A stretch of DNA of 64,000 nucleotides from Typha latifolia (taxonomy: Eukaryota > Streptophyta > Magnoliopsida > Poales > Typhaceae). How positions within the stretch are numbered: the first letter of the stretch is position 1; each line of letters opens with the position of its first letter. Of this stretch, positions 1-11,888 are shown piece by piece. The DNA lies in the NCBI GenBank assembly GCA_019914945.1, contig CM034109.1:2108001-2172000 (forward strand), read 5' to 3'. Under the pieces are notes generated by a model. The model saw only the letters and a list, made by a program, of their open reading frames with translations, was not told the origin of the DNA and made no database searches. The position numbers were made by a program, and so were the translations under genes.

Positions 1-790
1 TTCAAGATCTAGATTTATTGTAGGAAGGAGTTTGTGTAACCAAGTGGAATCGATCCGTAACTCTCTAATCTATGATTTTTGTATTTATGCCCTTCGCAGA
101 TTCGAACTATAACTGGGATGAAAGCATAATATAGTACAGATGATGGTGGTGGTAACGGGTGGAGTTGATGTTAGAGTTATGGATGATAATGGAGATGAGG
201 GTGGATGGTTGATGTTGTTTAATGGGATAAAGAGGAAGGAGAAAAAGTGGTCGAGATCTCAAGGAAGAGGGAGGACTCGAGGGACGAAGGAGATTAGAAG
301 TTAGGAGAGACCTTGCCAACAGTAGAGGTGGTAGATTGGTGAAGAGGGAGGAGGGAGATTAGGATAAAGAGACTAGAGAGAGGATAGAGAGGCAAGAAAC
401 TAATATTTTATAAGCATTATGATTTTGGTTGCCATCCACACTTTTATAGAGGCTTGCCAATAAGCCAAAATAACAATTATTAACCCTAATTCTAGTGGAC
501 TCCCGCCGATTGCATTCGAACGCGCCCAACCGCGTTCGAACGCACAAAAGACATTCTCTGTCGATGCGAATCTAATGCAAATCTGATGCAAACATTCGAA
601 CATAGCGTTCAAATGTGTCCGACTGCATTCGAACGCGAATTTCACGTTCTCTGTTTTTATGAACCTAATGCAGGCATTCGCAAAGGAGTTCGAACGTGCC
701 CCTTTCGCATTCGAACGCGACCTACAAAAATTTATTTTAATAAAAATAAATAACTAATGTAATCAGAAAAGACTCTAACAAGGTATATCA
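1..790 (-). mobile_element. LTR (family A), 3' end cut by window edge
   Basis: This is the reverse complement of the LTR at 7,620-8,495. Matching blocks include the start (TGATATAC on the - strand, ending at 790), the region rich in TTCGAACGC palindromes (about 500-720), the CT-rich/GA-rich block with ACCACCACCATC-type runs (about 130-370) and the approach to the LTR end at the window start. The element body would lie to the left of the window. Short open frames here are by-products of the repeat. Confidence 0.6.
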
Positions 791-794
791 TATA

Positions 795-1361
795 TACAGT
801 CATGCTATGTTCTAAGTACCAATCTATGACATGTAAGCTCAATAAGGTAGTAGCCCGCTACAATACTCCTAAATGACATTTGGATGATAAAAATAAGAAA
901 ATTTAGAGGAGTTGAGAAAAACGTGAATCTTTAGGTATGCTATAATACCAATAGAAAAATCTTATAATAGATGCTCTAAGAGATGAGATCTATCACGCAC
1001 TATCAATTATAAATATGAAAAATAGAGCATGAAAAGACAATCTCAAACACATTTTTATGTGAAAAAACTCCAAACTAGTTAAAAAAACTAATGATCCAAA
1101 CTAAGATCAAAACCAACCACTAGAACTTATAGTAATTACACGAAGCTCATAAATCCTACTACTCAATTTGTAATATTCTTGTTCGCTAGACCCTACAATA
1201 CATCACTTTTCGTGATATATTTTTAAACTTTAGTGATCCTTGAGATTGATCTTTCCATCTCAGTGACCCTTAGCATAGTTCTTCGAGATTTAATACACTA
1301 TACTGACGGTTATGTTAAGATCACTATAAGTTTTATAATGGTATTTTTACAACTGCTAACT
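795..1361 (+). mobile_element. LTR family C fragment
   Basis: The stretch shares a long series of phrases with 5,800-6,250 and 22,203-22,600, such as 'gatgagatctatca', 'ctcaatttgtaat' and 'gctagaccc'. It also matches the reverse complement of 45,300-46,195. It breaks off where the next repeat starts. It holds no coding potential and is probably a decayed LTR. Confidence 0.45.
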
Positions 1362-1790
1362 GTATTTTTCAGAAAACAAAGTCTTTAATGATGTAAATTT
1401 TTTAGATTTATTATAAAATTCAATAGCATAACCTCTTCCCTTTTGGCAATTAAAAATGAGCCATTTTAGCTTAAAGAATAGTGTTGCAGAAATTTTGTTC
1501 AAAATATGTCTAAATGAGAGTTGATTCCGTTCAAACAGATTTTTTCTAAGAGCAAATTTTATCTAATGTTAGAAGTCCGTTTGAACAGATTTTTCCCAAC
1601 GACTGATTTTATCCTATATTTGAAATATATTCGAATGAGATTTAATCCGTCCGAATAGAGCATAGAAGATTCCTTTTTTTAGTTCAAATTATTTTTAAAT
1701 TAAGAGTTTTTGAGAGCCTATCTTTTGAAAATATAAAAAGGAAGTCTTTGACTTCTAGCAAGTAATTAAATATTTTCCCTAACACCCAAA
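1362..1790 (+). mobile_element. Copia-type LTR (family D) fragment
   Basis: It aligns by eye with 33,585-34,225, which precedes a recognisable Copia gag relic, and with 44,935-45,288. Shared parts are the 'tttggcaattaaaa' block, the repeated 'attcaaatgaga' phrases and the end 'tctagcaagtaattaa'. No internal coding region follows, so it is a solo or truncated LTR. Confidence 0.45.
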
Positions 1791-2127
1791 TGTCACAGCA
1801 CAAGGAAAAGAAGCTAAGACTTGACTTATATAAGGCTGGCTTTTTGTACATATATATATAAGGCTGGCTTCGATATGGACTGCCTGCCTACTTACCATTA
1901 CTAACTACCATGCAAAGAAGGGCTGACATATAAAATAATGTGCCACTGAAGACAAACCTATACGTACCTAATGCTGCTGCCTTTTTATACCCTGACTAAA
2001 GTGACCGTAATCATATGGACCCCAAACTTAATTTGACAATATTAGGAGATAAAACATGTGACCGTAATCTGACTGGCTAATAAATACTTTACCTATTGAT
2101 TCCCTTAATTCTTGAGTGACCTTATCA

Positions 2128-2310
2128 GAGCAATTCCAACCGGCCTCCAAAATCTAAATTTGGAGCCCAGTTGAGCTCTAATGGGGTTCTAAAGCTAGCT
2201 CTAAATTTGGAGCTAGCAATAGTAGGGTTCCAAATTTGGAGCCCCACCATGAAAATGGAGCCCGGTTCCATTTGTCATTTCAACTTTTTAAAATACCAAA
2301 ATTATGCAAT
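2128..2310. mobile_element. DNA-transposon-like terminus
   Basis: It starts with an 'agagcaattccaaccgg' phrase followed by repeated 'aaatttggagc' words in both orientations. This resembles the ends of plant PIF/Harbinger-type elements (inference from general familiarity). No matching second end was found nearby. Confidence 0.25.
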
Positions 2311-2359
2311 AATTATTACATTCAATAATTTTAATTCCATATATAAATAATTTCAGATC

Positions 2360-4107
2360 CCGACCGCCTTGTTCAAGACCCCGTGGACTTAGCTATCAAG
2401 GCTTGATCGTTATCGTAGCAGCGTGAACGAGTGGTGGTTTGGTATTTGCAGTGGGGTGAGTAGTCTTATCCCCTAGATCCCTTTCTCAAATTAGGTTATA
2501 TTATATATTATGTACATGCATGTTTTGGCCTCTATCATGATTATATGACTCTATCTAGAGATAATTACAGTTGAGCATATTTTTATCATGCATATAATTA
2601 GGTTGATCTTAGATATGAGTATGATGATGATAAATAGATATGATGAGAGATGATTATACTATTGTAAGATTATGTCCAGTTGATCTATAGCATGGGTATG
2701 CATGTAATCGATTAGTATGAGTATACATGTGTTGACTACATGGTTGGAGACTACATTGCATCATTTTCTCTTGATTCATATTCCACCTAAATTTATATCA
2801 TGCATTGATTTGTTATCATACTAGATATATGCATATGATCTATCATTTAGAAAGAAAGCATGAAATATGATTGATAGGATAGTTGATAGAAAGCGTGAGG
2901 ATACTCGAGTGGGTGCGAGGGTTAGGACGCGCTTGGTAGATGATTGATCGCTCGACATAGCCGCGATCCTGTTGGCCTTACGTCCGAGGTCGTTAGTCTG
3001 TGTGCGCAGTAGACATTCGAACACATATCGTTCGCCAGGGCATATGTGGCGAGTTATCCTCATGAGATTTCTATCAGCTAGAAGGGTGCACGGTCTGGAT
3101 GGATGTTGATACCCTTAGCGGATGGCGAGGTATGGTTATATTCGAGATACTCATTACGGATGGCAGAGTATGCTCTGAGACTTCGGGCATGATGTTGAGG
3201 CCGGGTACCGTGTGTTGACTATGCACAGTGGTCTAGTATGATGATATTATACCGAGATGTCGGTGATGATCGTGATGTTGAAAAATGAATATGATTTCAT
3301 TATTATCTGACATACCTGATTATTGAATGGTCAATATACATAATATATGATTGCATTTGATATCATAACATTGTCATGGTCAGCATACATCATATATTAT
3401 ATTTGAGAGAGAGTTATGATGATCATATAACGTAGTGACCTGTTTATTCATTGTCGAGGATTATACATTCTTATCAGTTATGACATATTATCTACATTTC
3501 ATTTATGTATTATTGAGGACACATTCATTTACTCATTCATAACATGATACTCTTTCTGATTCATATTATCCAGTACTTGATTTACTCTCTATTTGGCATC
3601 ATTGATTCGAGGTAAGGTCTATTCACTAAGCCTTTAGCTCATGACTATCTTGTTTTCTCCTTTCTAAAAACCCAAGTAAACGAGAGGAGTAGGATACTCC
3701 CTTAGAGGTCTTGTTGGTGAGTGAAGAATAGAGTGTGGTTAGTGTTATATGCCAGATGAGTTATCTTATTTGATGTACTAGTGGACATCCTCCAAAGTGT
3801 ATTTGTATCCTTGTCTTATATTTTAGCAGGTGACATTGTACTTGTATAATTATGTATATACTACCGTTATGTATATGTAGTTGTGAAAATCTCTTGATGA
3901 TGTGTTGTGGCCTGTATAAGGCTCATGTAGGGTTATTTGTATGTTGTTGACAGTTAGACTTGAATTATTTTTAGTTTAGATATTGTGGATAAAATTATGA
4001 TGTTGCTACAGGTTTATTTGATTGTCAGTATCTAACCAAATGGTCAGGTGCTACGCACGTGCCGTGTAGGCTCGTGCCATGCACGTGTTTAGAGTTTGGG
4101 TGTTACA
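2360..4107 (-). mobile_element. Ty3/gypsy-like LTR remnant
   Basis: On the - strand the right edge reads TGTAACACCCAAACTC, the LTR start typical of plant Tekay/Del-type chromoviruses. The interval has no gene-like reading frame; its 80-codon frame at 2,821-3,063 matches nothing I know. It has alternating AT-rich and moderately GC-rich blocks. The left edge is uncertain and no primer-binding site was identified. Confidence 0.35.
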
Positions 4108-4109
4108 TG

Positions 4110-4300
4110 AATAATCCCTATAACCCATATAACTTGTTTATCACGTTTAACCCAAAATCTAACCTATATAATCTATTTAATAATATACCTTCTAAAACAG
4201 ACCTACTTATTTATTAAACTACTCACACTGGCACCCAAGGAAGATAACAATAAGCTCATTAGCTCATTTTGTGTTGATTTGAATTCAACAGGAGTCTAAT
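4110..4300 (-). repeat. Dispersed repeat shared with 59.6-59.9 and 62.1-62.3 kb
   Basis: The reverse complement contains the phrases 'aaatcaacacaaaa', 'gagcttatt' and 'atataggttag' in the same order as 59,690-59,900 and 62,095-62,300. It lies next to a MITE that is likewise shared, in inverted orientation, with 58.9-59.5 kb. Confidence 0.4.
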
Positions 4301-4402
4301 TTTTCACGGTAAAGAGGAAAAGAAGAATCTATTTTTTAATAAATTTTCTAAATTGAGTTTTTCTTCTTCTTTTTTTATGTGAGAGATTTTTTTTTTATCA
4401 TT

Positions 4403-4664
4403 CATGAGTTTAAAGGCTAAATATGGACTAGATAAAATACTAACCCTTTTTAGGTATAGAGACAGTTAGACCCCACCGAGGTTTTAGCTATCTAATTTAG
4501 GCTTCAAGCCATATGTGTGACTGAACAATAGTTCATGAGCCTGAAAGTTAGATATGAACTGAATAAAAGACCAACCTTCTCTAGATACAGAGGCAGTTAG
4601 ACCCCACCGAGCTTTTAGCTATTTATTCTAGGCTTCAAGTCATATGCGTGGCCGAACAATAGCT
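4403..4664. repeat. Tandem repeat, 2 x 131 bp
   Basis: Two diverged units start at 4,403 and 4,534, both with CATGAG. Each contains 'cagttagaccccaccgag', a 'ggcttcaagYcatatg' block and ends in 'gaacaatag'. A related single block in reverse orientation lies near 63,330-63,460. The stretch 4,665-4,910 shows nothing recognisable. Confidence 0.55.
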
Positions 4665-4911
4665 CTAAACCAAATGCCGCCGAAACCTGCTCTAATCCGT
4701 TGCATTGCCAAATTGTTCATCTATATTGTCGAGTTATCAACCGAATCGAGCCAAGCCACCAAATCACCAAACAATTCTTTCATAATATTGCTTGGGGTTG
4801 GAATTGAATTCATGACCGAGAAGGTAGATACTAACTCTAGGAGTTGTTGGTAAATTAAGTTTTTCTTTTTAAGAACATTCAACGACACTGCACTAAATAA
4901 TTAATGTACTT

Positions 4912-5460
4912 TAGGCTATGTTTGTACCTCCAACTATCCTTCTTTGGGATCCAACTTTTTTACATTCTTGTTTCACAAAACTATGGAATGCTGAGGGTTT
5001 AGATTTGATTTATATTTATATCGATATTTATTTGGTTTAATCAAGATAAAATTGGAGTAGTTAAGTAGTTTGATAATCGATTACCTTTATTAGGTAGGGC
5101 TAAGGTTAAAGTTATGATAAATGGAATCACACATCAACCAACAATCAATAGGAAAGTAAGGAAGAGACAATGTAATGTGATTAGCCCATGAGATAACCTA
5201 TCATGTAGATTAGTAATCCCCCCATCCAGTCCTCTTCCTTTGTATGGATTAGAGTGGATAAAGAAGAGGATAATGGAAATCCAATTAATTGGCTTGTCAT
5301 GGGTTAACATGCATCTTAATGACTTGTTGATGGGAAAGTTACAATTCACACTCTACATTTCATGAATTTATATTATTCAAAGAATATTCTATTAGATTTG
5401 TGTAAAATATTCTATTGGATTTTACTTTTTATGTTTCACTCCTAAGAAATATTCTGTATT

Positions 5461-5499
<39 letters not shown>

Positions 5500-5556
5500 C
5501 GAAGTTCAAAATCTGAGGCTTAAGATGGTAATACATAAATTCATCCAAACATAGGA
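4912..5556. mobile_element. Tourist-like MITE
   Basis: The element is bounded by 'ggctatgtttgtacc' on the left and 'atccaaacatagg' on the right, an imperfect terminal inverted repeat of the CTATGTTTG type. An inverted second copy at about 58,935-59,545 matches along most of its length, including the 'ccaacaatcaatagg'/'attaattgttgg' and 'cctcttcctttg' segments. There is no transposase, so it is non-autonomous. Confidence 0.5.
5466..5497. repeat. (AT)n microsatellite
   Basis: An uninterrupted AT dinucleotide run of about 30 bp, lying inside the Tourist-like MITE. Confidence 0.9.
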
Positions 5557-5764
5557 TGCGAAATGTAATTTTCCCTTTAGGATCTGGATCTAACCATCCA
5601 CCACTTACAAGCCATTTCCAGAATTCAATTGAACTTTCTAGGACTTCCTTTTAATGTATAGAAATATAAGTTATCATTTAAGCTTAAGATTTTTAAAAAA
5701 TTTCTTTTATCAACTTAAGCTTTCAAGTGTTTAGTGCTGATATCAGAGCTAGCAAAAAAACCTA

Positions 5765-6850
5765 AATATGAAGAGAAGCGTCAAGCAATATAAATGAATA
5801 AAATCATTATGATCTCTTATGGAAAAAAAAAAGTGAATCCTTAGGTATAGTCTAATATCAATTGAAAAAAATAATAATATATGACCTAGGAGATGAAATC
5901 TATTACATACTATTAATAATAAAATATAGATTAACAAAATGTGAAAATACAATTGCAAACATAAAGATTTTATGTGGAAAACCCCAAATCGGGTTAAAAT
6001 ATTACGGATCTAAACTCGGATCCAAACCAACTACTAAAACATGTAGTAGTTACAAGCTTACAAATCACTCGCCAATCTCTATGACTCAATTTGTAATAAT
6101 TTTGTTTGCTAGACCTCGTTATACATTGCTTATCATGAAAGGTTTCCAAACCCCAGTGATCATTGAGGTTTATCTAATGTAGATGTGTTGAGTTGAAAAA
6201 AATTCAGTATGCTCTGTCTATAGCTGAAAAATAATCTCCAATGAATTCCAAAAGATGATATCTAGATATCATCCTTTTTTTTTGTTTAGATTAAAACTCA
6301 TTTATATATATATATATCTTAGAGATAACGTAAAATATCAATTTAAAAATTCTCTAATAATTCTCTTAGAGATAAAGTAAAATGTTACTTTAAATATTTT
6401 TAATTGATTCTCTTAGAGATAAAGTAAATACCTCTTCAAAAAATTTCACGATTTCTCTTTAGATATAAGATAGATACCTTTTAGAGATAAAGTAAACAAG
6501 AACTTCAAATAGATTTCATAGAGTAGCAAAATTTATGAAAATTCATGGTACTTTTGGAACACAAAAGTGCCCCATTCAAACGGCTTGGCTTATAGTCTCC
6601 ATATCTTCAAACGTTTTCTAGGATGCATTCGAATGATAAAAATGCGGCTCTATATATTCTCGAACGCTTGCTAGGGTGTGTTCAAGCACCTTGCGAACAA
6701 CATGACTTATTTACTTTAAAACTCGAATATCTTCAAACAAAATCTTATACATACTTATGTCTATGAATTTGTTAACAATAAAATTAATCTTTCACTTTAA
6801 TATTTTTTATCAAACATCTCATAACTTGTCATAACATGTGCATATACTCA
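5765..6850 (+). mobile_element. LTR family C, long copy
   Basis: It matches 22,203-23,165 over most of its length. Shared parts are the 'cctaggagatgaaatctatta' region, the 'ccaaatcgggt' block, the 'gctagacctcg' block, serial 'cttagagataa' runs and the end with 'caacttgt' and 'acattatataaataaaa'. The 106-codon frame at 5,862-6,182 is accidental within this repeat. No gag or pol is attached. Confidence 0.5.
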
Positions 6851-7619
6851 TACATACAATCTAGACACATTATATAAATAAAATTTTATTTCGAAACACA
6901 ATTTGTAAATTATATGAGTACAAATAAAATCTTATAATCTCTCATTGGCAATTTATGACAAAATAAAATTTCTTAGAATACAAAGTGTCTACATATAATA
7001 ATATACATATCCTAACTGAGCATAACATAAGTTTTCTTTACTATAAAATCTTATACACAATTTCAACACTCATACCAAGTAAAATACATAGGAGACTATA
7101 AAAATATATTAAGCAATATCATTGATGCGTCAGTTGACATGTTACTAATATTATTCCTACCAAAATTTGGTGATTGGGAAATCCATAAAAGATTTCTGAG
7201 GATGGGACACAAAATTACCTCTGGATCATGTGGGGATCTGTAAGTTAATTAATTAGTTAACACTTTTTCTTAAAATTCTTAGATCTGAGCATGCATGTAA
7301 ATGAAAATCTTGTATTAGAATTTTCTCTAGAAGTACTAATCCTAAGGTAAGTTATCCGTTCTAGGATCCTTTTGGTCCTATAATACAATATTATGATTAG
7401 CAGCTTATGTTAATCAATTAGCCATTCTTTCTATGATCCACTTTGTCATGTTTCTTCTCATGGAAGTCCATCACAGTAATGTCGTTCCATTCATCGTTGC
7501 ATGCACGACATTAACTATAAGCTTTCTGTCGTTATTAGTTTGTCTTTTATGCTGGGCAGCTAAAAATAGATCAAGAACGAGTATAGAATATCTAGACCCT
7601 TATGTAGAGGTGATCATTG
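6851..7619. other. Gene-free spacer
   Basis: AT-rich. The only sizeable frame is 7,433-7,660 (+), predicting a 75-residue peptide with one hydrophobic segment. It runs into the following LTR, has no family match I know and no promoter features, so I do not call it a gene. Confidence 0.4.
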
Positions 7620-8495
7620 TGATATACTTAGTTAGAATCTTTTCTTATTACATTAGGTGATTATTTTCATTAAAATAAAATTCTTATAGGTCGTGTTCGA
7701 ATACAGGAAGGGTTGTGTTCGAACGCCCTTGCGAACACCTGCATTAGGTTCGCAAATACAGAGAACGCATATTGTGCGTCCGAACGCGGTCAGGCGAGTT
7801 CGAACGCCCACGTTCAAATGCCTACACCACGTTCACACAAATAGAAATGGAACTTTTTGGGTGCATTCGAACGCGATTGGGTGCATTCGAACGTGATCGG
7901 ACGCGTTCGAACGCGATCGATGAGAATCCTTTAGAATTAGGGTTTCTTATTATTTTAGAACTTGTTGGCTAGCCTCTATAAATATGTGAATGGTAGCCAA
8001 CTTCATTATGTTATTGGATTATTGATTTCTTGCCTTCTATATTCTCTCTAAACTCTCTCCCCCCTCCCTCTTCACCATCCTTCAACTTCTACAGTTGGCA
8101 AGGTTTCTCCTAATTTCTAATCTCCCTCGACTGTCGAGCCACCCCTCTTCTTTGGGATCTCAACCACTTCATTCCCTTCGTCTACTTTCCTTAATCACAT
8201 CTACAATCCACCCTCATCTCCATACCTATCCATAACCCTAACATCCACTCCACCCATCACCACCACCATCACCCACACTATTCCGTGTTTTCGTCCCTGC
8301 TACAGATCGAATCTAGGAAGGGCGTAAATATGAAATCAGGATATTATGGATCTAACCCAATTGGTTTCGTAGTTTTTGACTACCCAGAGAATATCTGGCA
8401 AATATTTTCCCACAGTTGTACAAACTGATTTCTGTAATATATTCAGATCTTGAAGTAATCGTTACGTAACCTATCTTTGGTTCTAGATCTTATCA
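7620..8495 (+). mobile_element. LTR (family A), complete
   Basis: It starts TGATATAC and ends CTTATCA, and is followed two bases later by TGGTATCAAAGC, close to the plant initiator tRNA-Met primer-binding site. It contains a block of TTCGAACGC palindromes (7,690-7,925), a TATA-like 'ctctataaatat' at about 7,973-7,984 and a long CT-rich leader with CCACC/CATCACC repeats. The inverted copy at 1-790 supports the left edge. The internal region is cut short by a LINE within about 100 bp. Confidence 0.65.
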
Positions 8496-8497
8496 AG

Positions 8498-8509
8498 TGG
8501 TATCAAAGC
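8498..8509 (+). other. Primer-binding site (tRNA-Met type)
   Basis: TGGTATCAAAGC lies two bases after the LTR end. Plant LTR retrotransposons commonly prime from initiator tRNA-Met with TGGTATCAGAGC; there is one difference here. Confidence 0.6.
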
Positions 8510-9416
8510 TTATCACATTGGCCGGGCTTCGGAAGCCTCTCATTGTCTGGGGAAATTTGAATTATTCCATTTCTTGATTGCAAAAGCAATTATTAAAGTT
8601 CCATTTGCCTTCATGACTGGTGATGGGATTTTGTTGTATATTAATGTATGATTTCAATTTGATGGTTGTTCAACACTTACCACATTCTATCGTATGTCAA
8701 TGCTGATATGTAGGAGAAATAATATGCCAATGGAAAAATTCTTAGCTTGCATATGATCCCTAAGATCTAGGGCATAGTTACATTCTTGAAATACACCTCA
8801 TTTGCCTCTAAAAATGATTCAGTTCCAGTGGATATAAGACCTCTTATAAGTTAATTTCCAAGCTATTAGCTATTAGACTGAAATCATATCTTGTGGATAT
8901 TATCTCTCCTACTCAAAATGCGTTTGGTCCAGGGCAGCAAATAGTTGACAATTATGTTCTAGCGCAAGAGGTCATGCAGTACATGAAAACTTTTTCAAGC
9001 AAGTTGGGATTCTTTACAATGGACTAGTCCAAAGCCTTTGATTGAAAGAAGTGGAATTTTATGAAAGCTTCTTCAAGCAAGCAGGAATTCTTTACAATTA
9101 AGGCAGACTAGTCCAAAGCCTTTGATCTAACAGAGTGGAATTTTATGTGTGACTGCTTATCTCTCCATTGTTTTTCACCAAGTTTTATTCATTTGATCTT
9201 TCAATTCATATCGACATCTCAGTTGTTGGTAGATATTATGGAAGGAGGTAATTTTAAACCTACTAGAGGACTTCGACAAAGTTGCCCTCTCTCTCCATAC
9301 TTATTTATCTTGGGAGCTAACTATTTGACATTTCTTCTTAACTAGGGATTACACACAAAAGCCATCTCGGGTATTCGGGTGGCTCGGCATGCCCATCCTC
9401 TCTCTCATTTGCTTTC

Positions 9417-11163
9417 TGTAGATAATTTACTACTGTTTGGTAGAGCCACAACAAAGAAGGCCAAAAACTTGAAGGAGCTTCTAGACTAGTATTGTTTATT
9501 TTTAGACAGGCTCTTAATTTTAAGAAGTCAGCTATACATTTTAGTAAACATACACCTGATGTTATGAAATTTGCTATTATTGCTGCTCTTCATGTAAAGA
9601 CAATGTTGACTTTGGATAAATATCTTGGCTCACTACTCATTTTTCCCAGGTTGAAAACTCTGCCTTTTCATTTTGTGTATGAGAAATTGCAAAGTAGACT
9701 AATCACTTGGAAGATTATGCTTCTTAGCTATGCAAATGATTAACCCTTATAAAGTCGGTATTATTTGTAGATAATTTACTACTATTTGGTAGAGCCACAA
9801 CAAAGGATGCCATAAACTTAAAGGAGTTTCTACACCAGTATTGTTTATTTTCGGATAGGCTCTTAATTTTGAGAAGTCAGCCATACATTTTAGTAAACAT
9901 ATACCTGATGTTATGAAATCTGCTATTATTACTACTCTTCATGTAAAAGCAACTAACGTTGGATAAATATCTTGGCTCACTATTCATTTTCCCTAAGTTA
10001 AAAACTCTGGCTTTTCATTTTACACCTGAGAAATGGCAAAGCTGACTAGCCACTTAGAAGATTATGCTTCTTAACCATGCAAGAAGATTAACCCTTATAA
10101 AGTTAGTATTATTTGCAGATAATTTACTACTGCTTGGTAGAGCCACAACAAAAGAGGCCAGAAACTTAAAGGAGCTTCTAGACTAGTATTATTTATTTTC
10201 GGACAGACTCTTAATTTTAATAAGTCAGCCATACATTTTAGTAAATATACACATGATGTTATGAAATCTTCTATTATTGCTACTCTTCATGTAAAGGCAA
10301 TGCTAACTTCGGATAAATATCTTAGCTCACTACTCATTTTCCCCAGGTTGAAAACTCGGCTTTTCATTTTGTCTTGTGAGAAATTGCAAAGTAGATTAGC
10401 CACATTAGAAGATTATGCTTTTTAGCCATGCAAGAAGATTAACCCTTATAAAGTCAATATTATTTGTAGATAATTTATTACTATTTGGTAGAGCCACAAC
10501 AATGGAGTCTAAAAACTTAAAGGAGCTTCTACACCAGTATTATTTATTTTCGGACAGGCTCTTAATTTTGAGAAGTCAGCCATACATTTTAGTAAACATA
10601 CACTTAATGTTACGAAATATGCTATTATTACTACTCTTTATGTAAAGGCAATGCTAACTTTGAATAAATATCTTGGCTCACTACTCATTTTCCCTAAGTT
10701 GAAAACTATGGCTTTTCATTTTGTGTATGAGAAATTGCAAAGCTGACTAGCCACTTAGAAGATTATGCTTCTTAGCTATGCAAGAAGATTAACTCTTATA
10801 AAGTCTGTATTATTTGTAGATAATTTACTACTGTTTGATAGAGCCACAACAAAGGAGGCCAAAAGCTTGAAAAAGCTTCTAGACCAGTATTGTTTATTTT
10901 TGGATAGGCTCTTAATTTTGAGAAGTCAGCCATACATTTTAGTAAATATACACCTAATGTTATCAAATATGCTATTATTGTTGCTTATCATATAAAGGCA
11001 ATGCTAACTTTGGATAAATATCTTTGCTCCCTACTCATTTTTCCCAAGTTGAAAACCCTAGTTTTTCATTTTGTGTATGAGAAATTGTAAAGCAGACTCG
11101 CCACTTAGAAGATTATGCTTCTTAGCCATGCAGGAAGATTAACTCTTATAAAGTCGGTATTAT
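9417..11163 (+). repeat. Five tandem copies of a ~350 bp LINE RT segment
   Basis: Units begin with 'gataatttactac' or close variants at 9,421, 9,770, 10,118, 10,469 and 10,819 (spacing 348-351 bp). Each runs from the mutated catalytic box (VDNLLLF-x-RATT) to 'RLTLIKS'. After the fifth unit the sequence continues into the normal downstream LINE sequence. The units differ by scattered substitutions and small indels, so the array is not recent. Confidence 0.85.
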
Positions 11164-11888
11164 CTTTCATATTGATTTATTTCATGTCCACTATTTTTTC
11201 CCCTAAAAGCTTGTTCCAAAAACTGGATAGTGTTCTTAGAAACTTCTAGTGGAGTGGCACTTCAAAGCGCTCACTTTGTCTATGAAGATGGGAGGTCCTC
11301 TATAGGAAGAAAGATCATGGTGGTCTAGAATTTGAAGTTTTGAAACTATGAACAATGCTCTTATATTTAAGATGGCTTGACCCTTATTGAATGGAAATAG
11401 TATCTAGACAACTATTCTGAAAGCTAAATATTTTCATGGCTGTTCGTTCTGTCATGCTACTCTAAAGCCTTATAGTTCTTGGGCTTGGCAAGCTATATTC
11501 CAATGCCGAGATATTCTACAATGTGCAACTCTATAGGAGATTCATTCTAGGAAAATTGTTAATATATCTGAAGATCACTAGCTTAGGGGCTCTAATCTCC
11601 CTCATATCCATTTACCGAATGTTATTTCAGTCATGGAGCATCTGAGAACACCCACGAGGGATTGAGATCAGCCACTAATTTACTCTATTTTTCCTACTAT
11701 GCTTGCAGATAAGATTTTGAGGCTTCATATTCCTACTCCTAATACATCAAGTACTGACAAAATCTATAGATGCATACTCATTCTAGTGTCTTCAATATGA
11801 AATCAGAATGCCACCTCATAGCAGAAGGTAACTGATTTTCCTCCTCTTTGATTCAGCTTAAATCATTGTGGCATGCCATTTGGAAGAC

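Noticed and set aside
440..730. Palindrome-rich block considered as a CRISPR array or satellite
   Set aside because: The words are irregularly spaced and belong to an LTR shared by several dispersed copies; this is a plant nuclear context.
5862..6182. 106-codon + strand frame
   Set aside because: It falls inside LTR family C; the corresponding region of the other copies does not keep the frame.
7145..7245. Phrase translating as LPKFGDWE followed by a splice-donor-like GTAAGT, recalling RIN4/NOI-domain proteins
   Set aside because: Only eight residues agree, the following residues do not fit the domain, and no downstream exon could be found.
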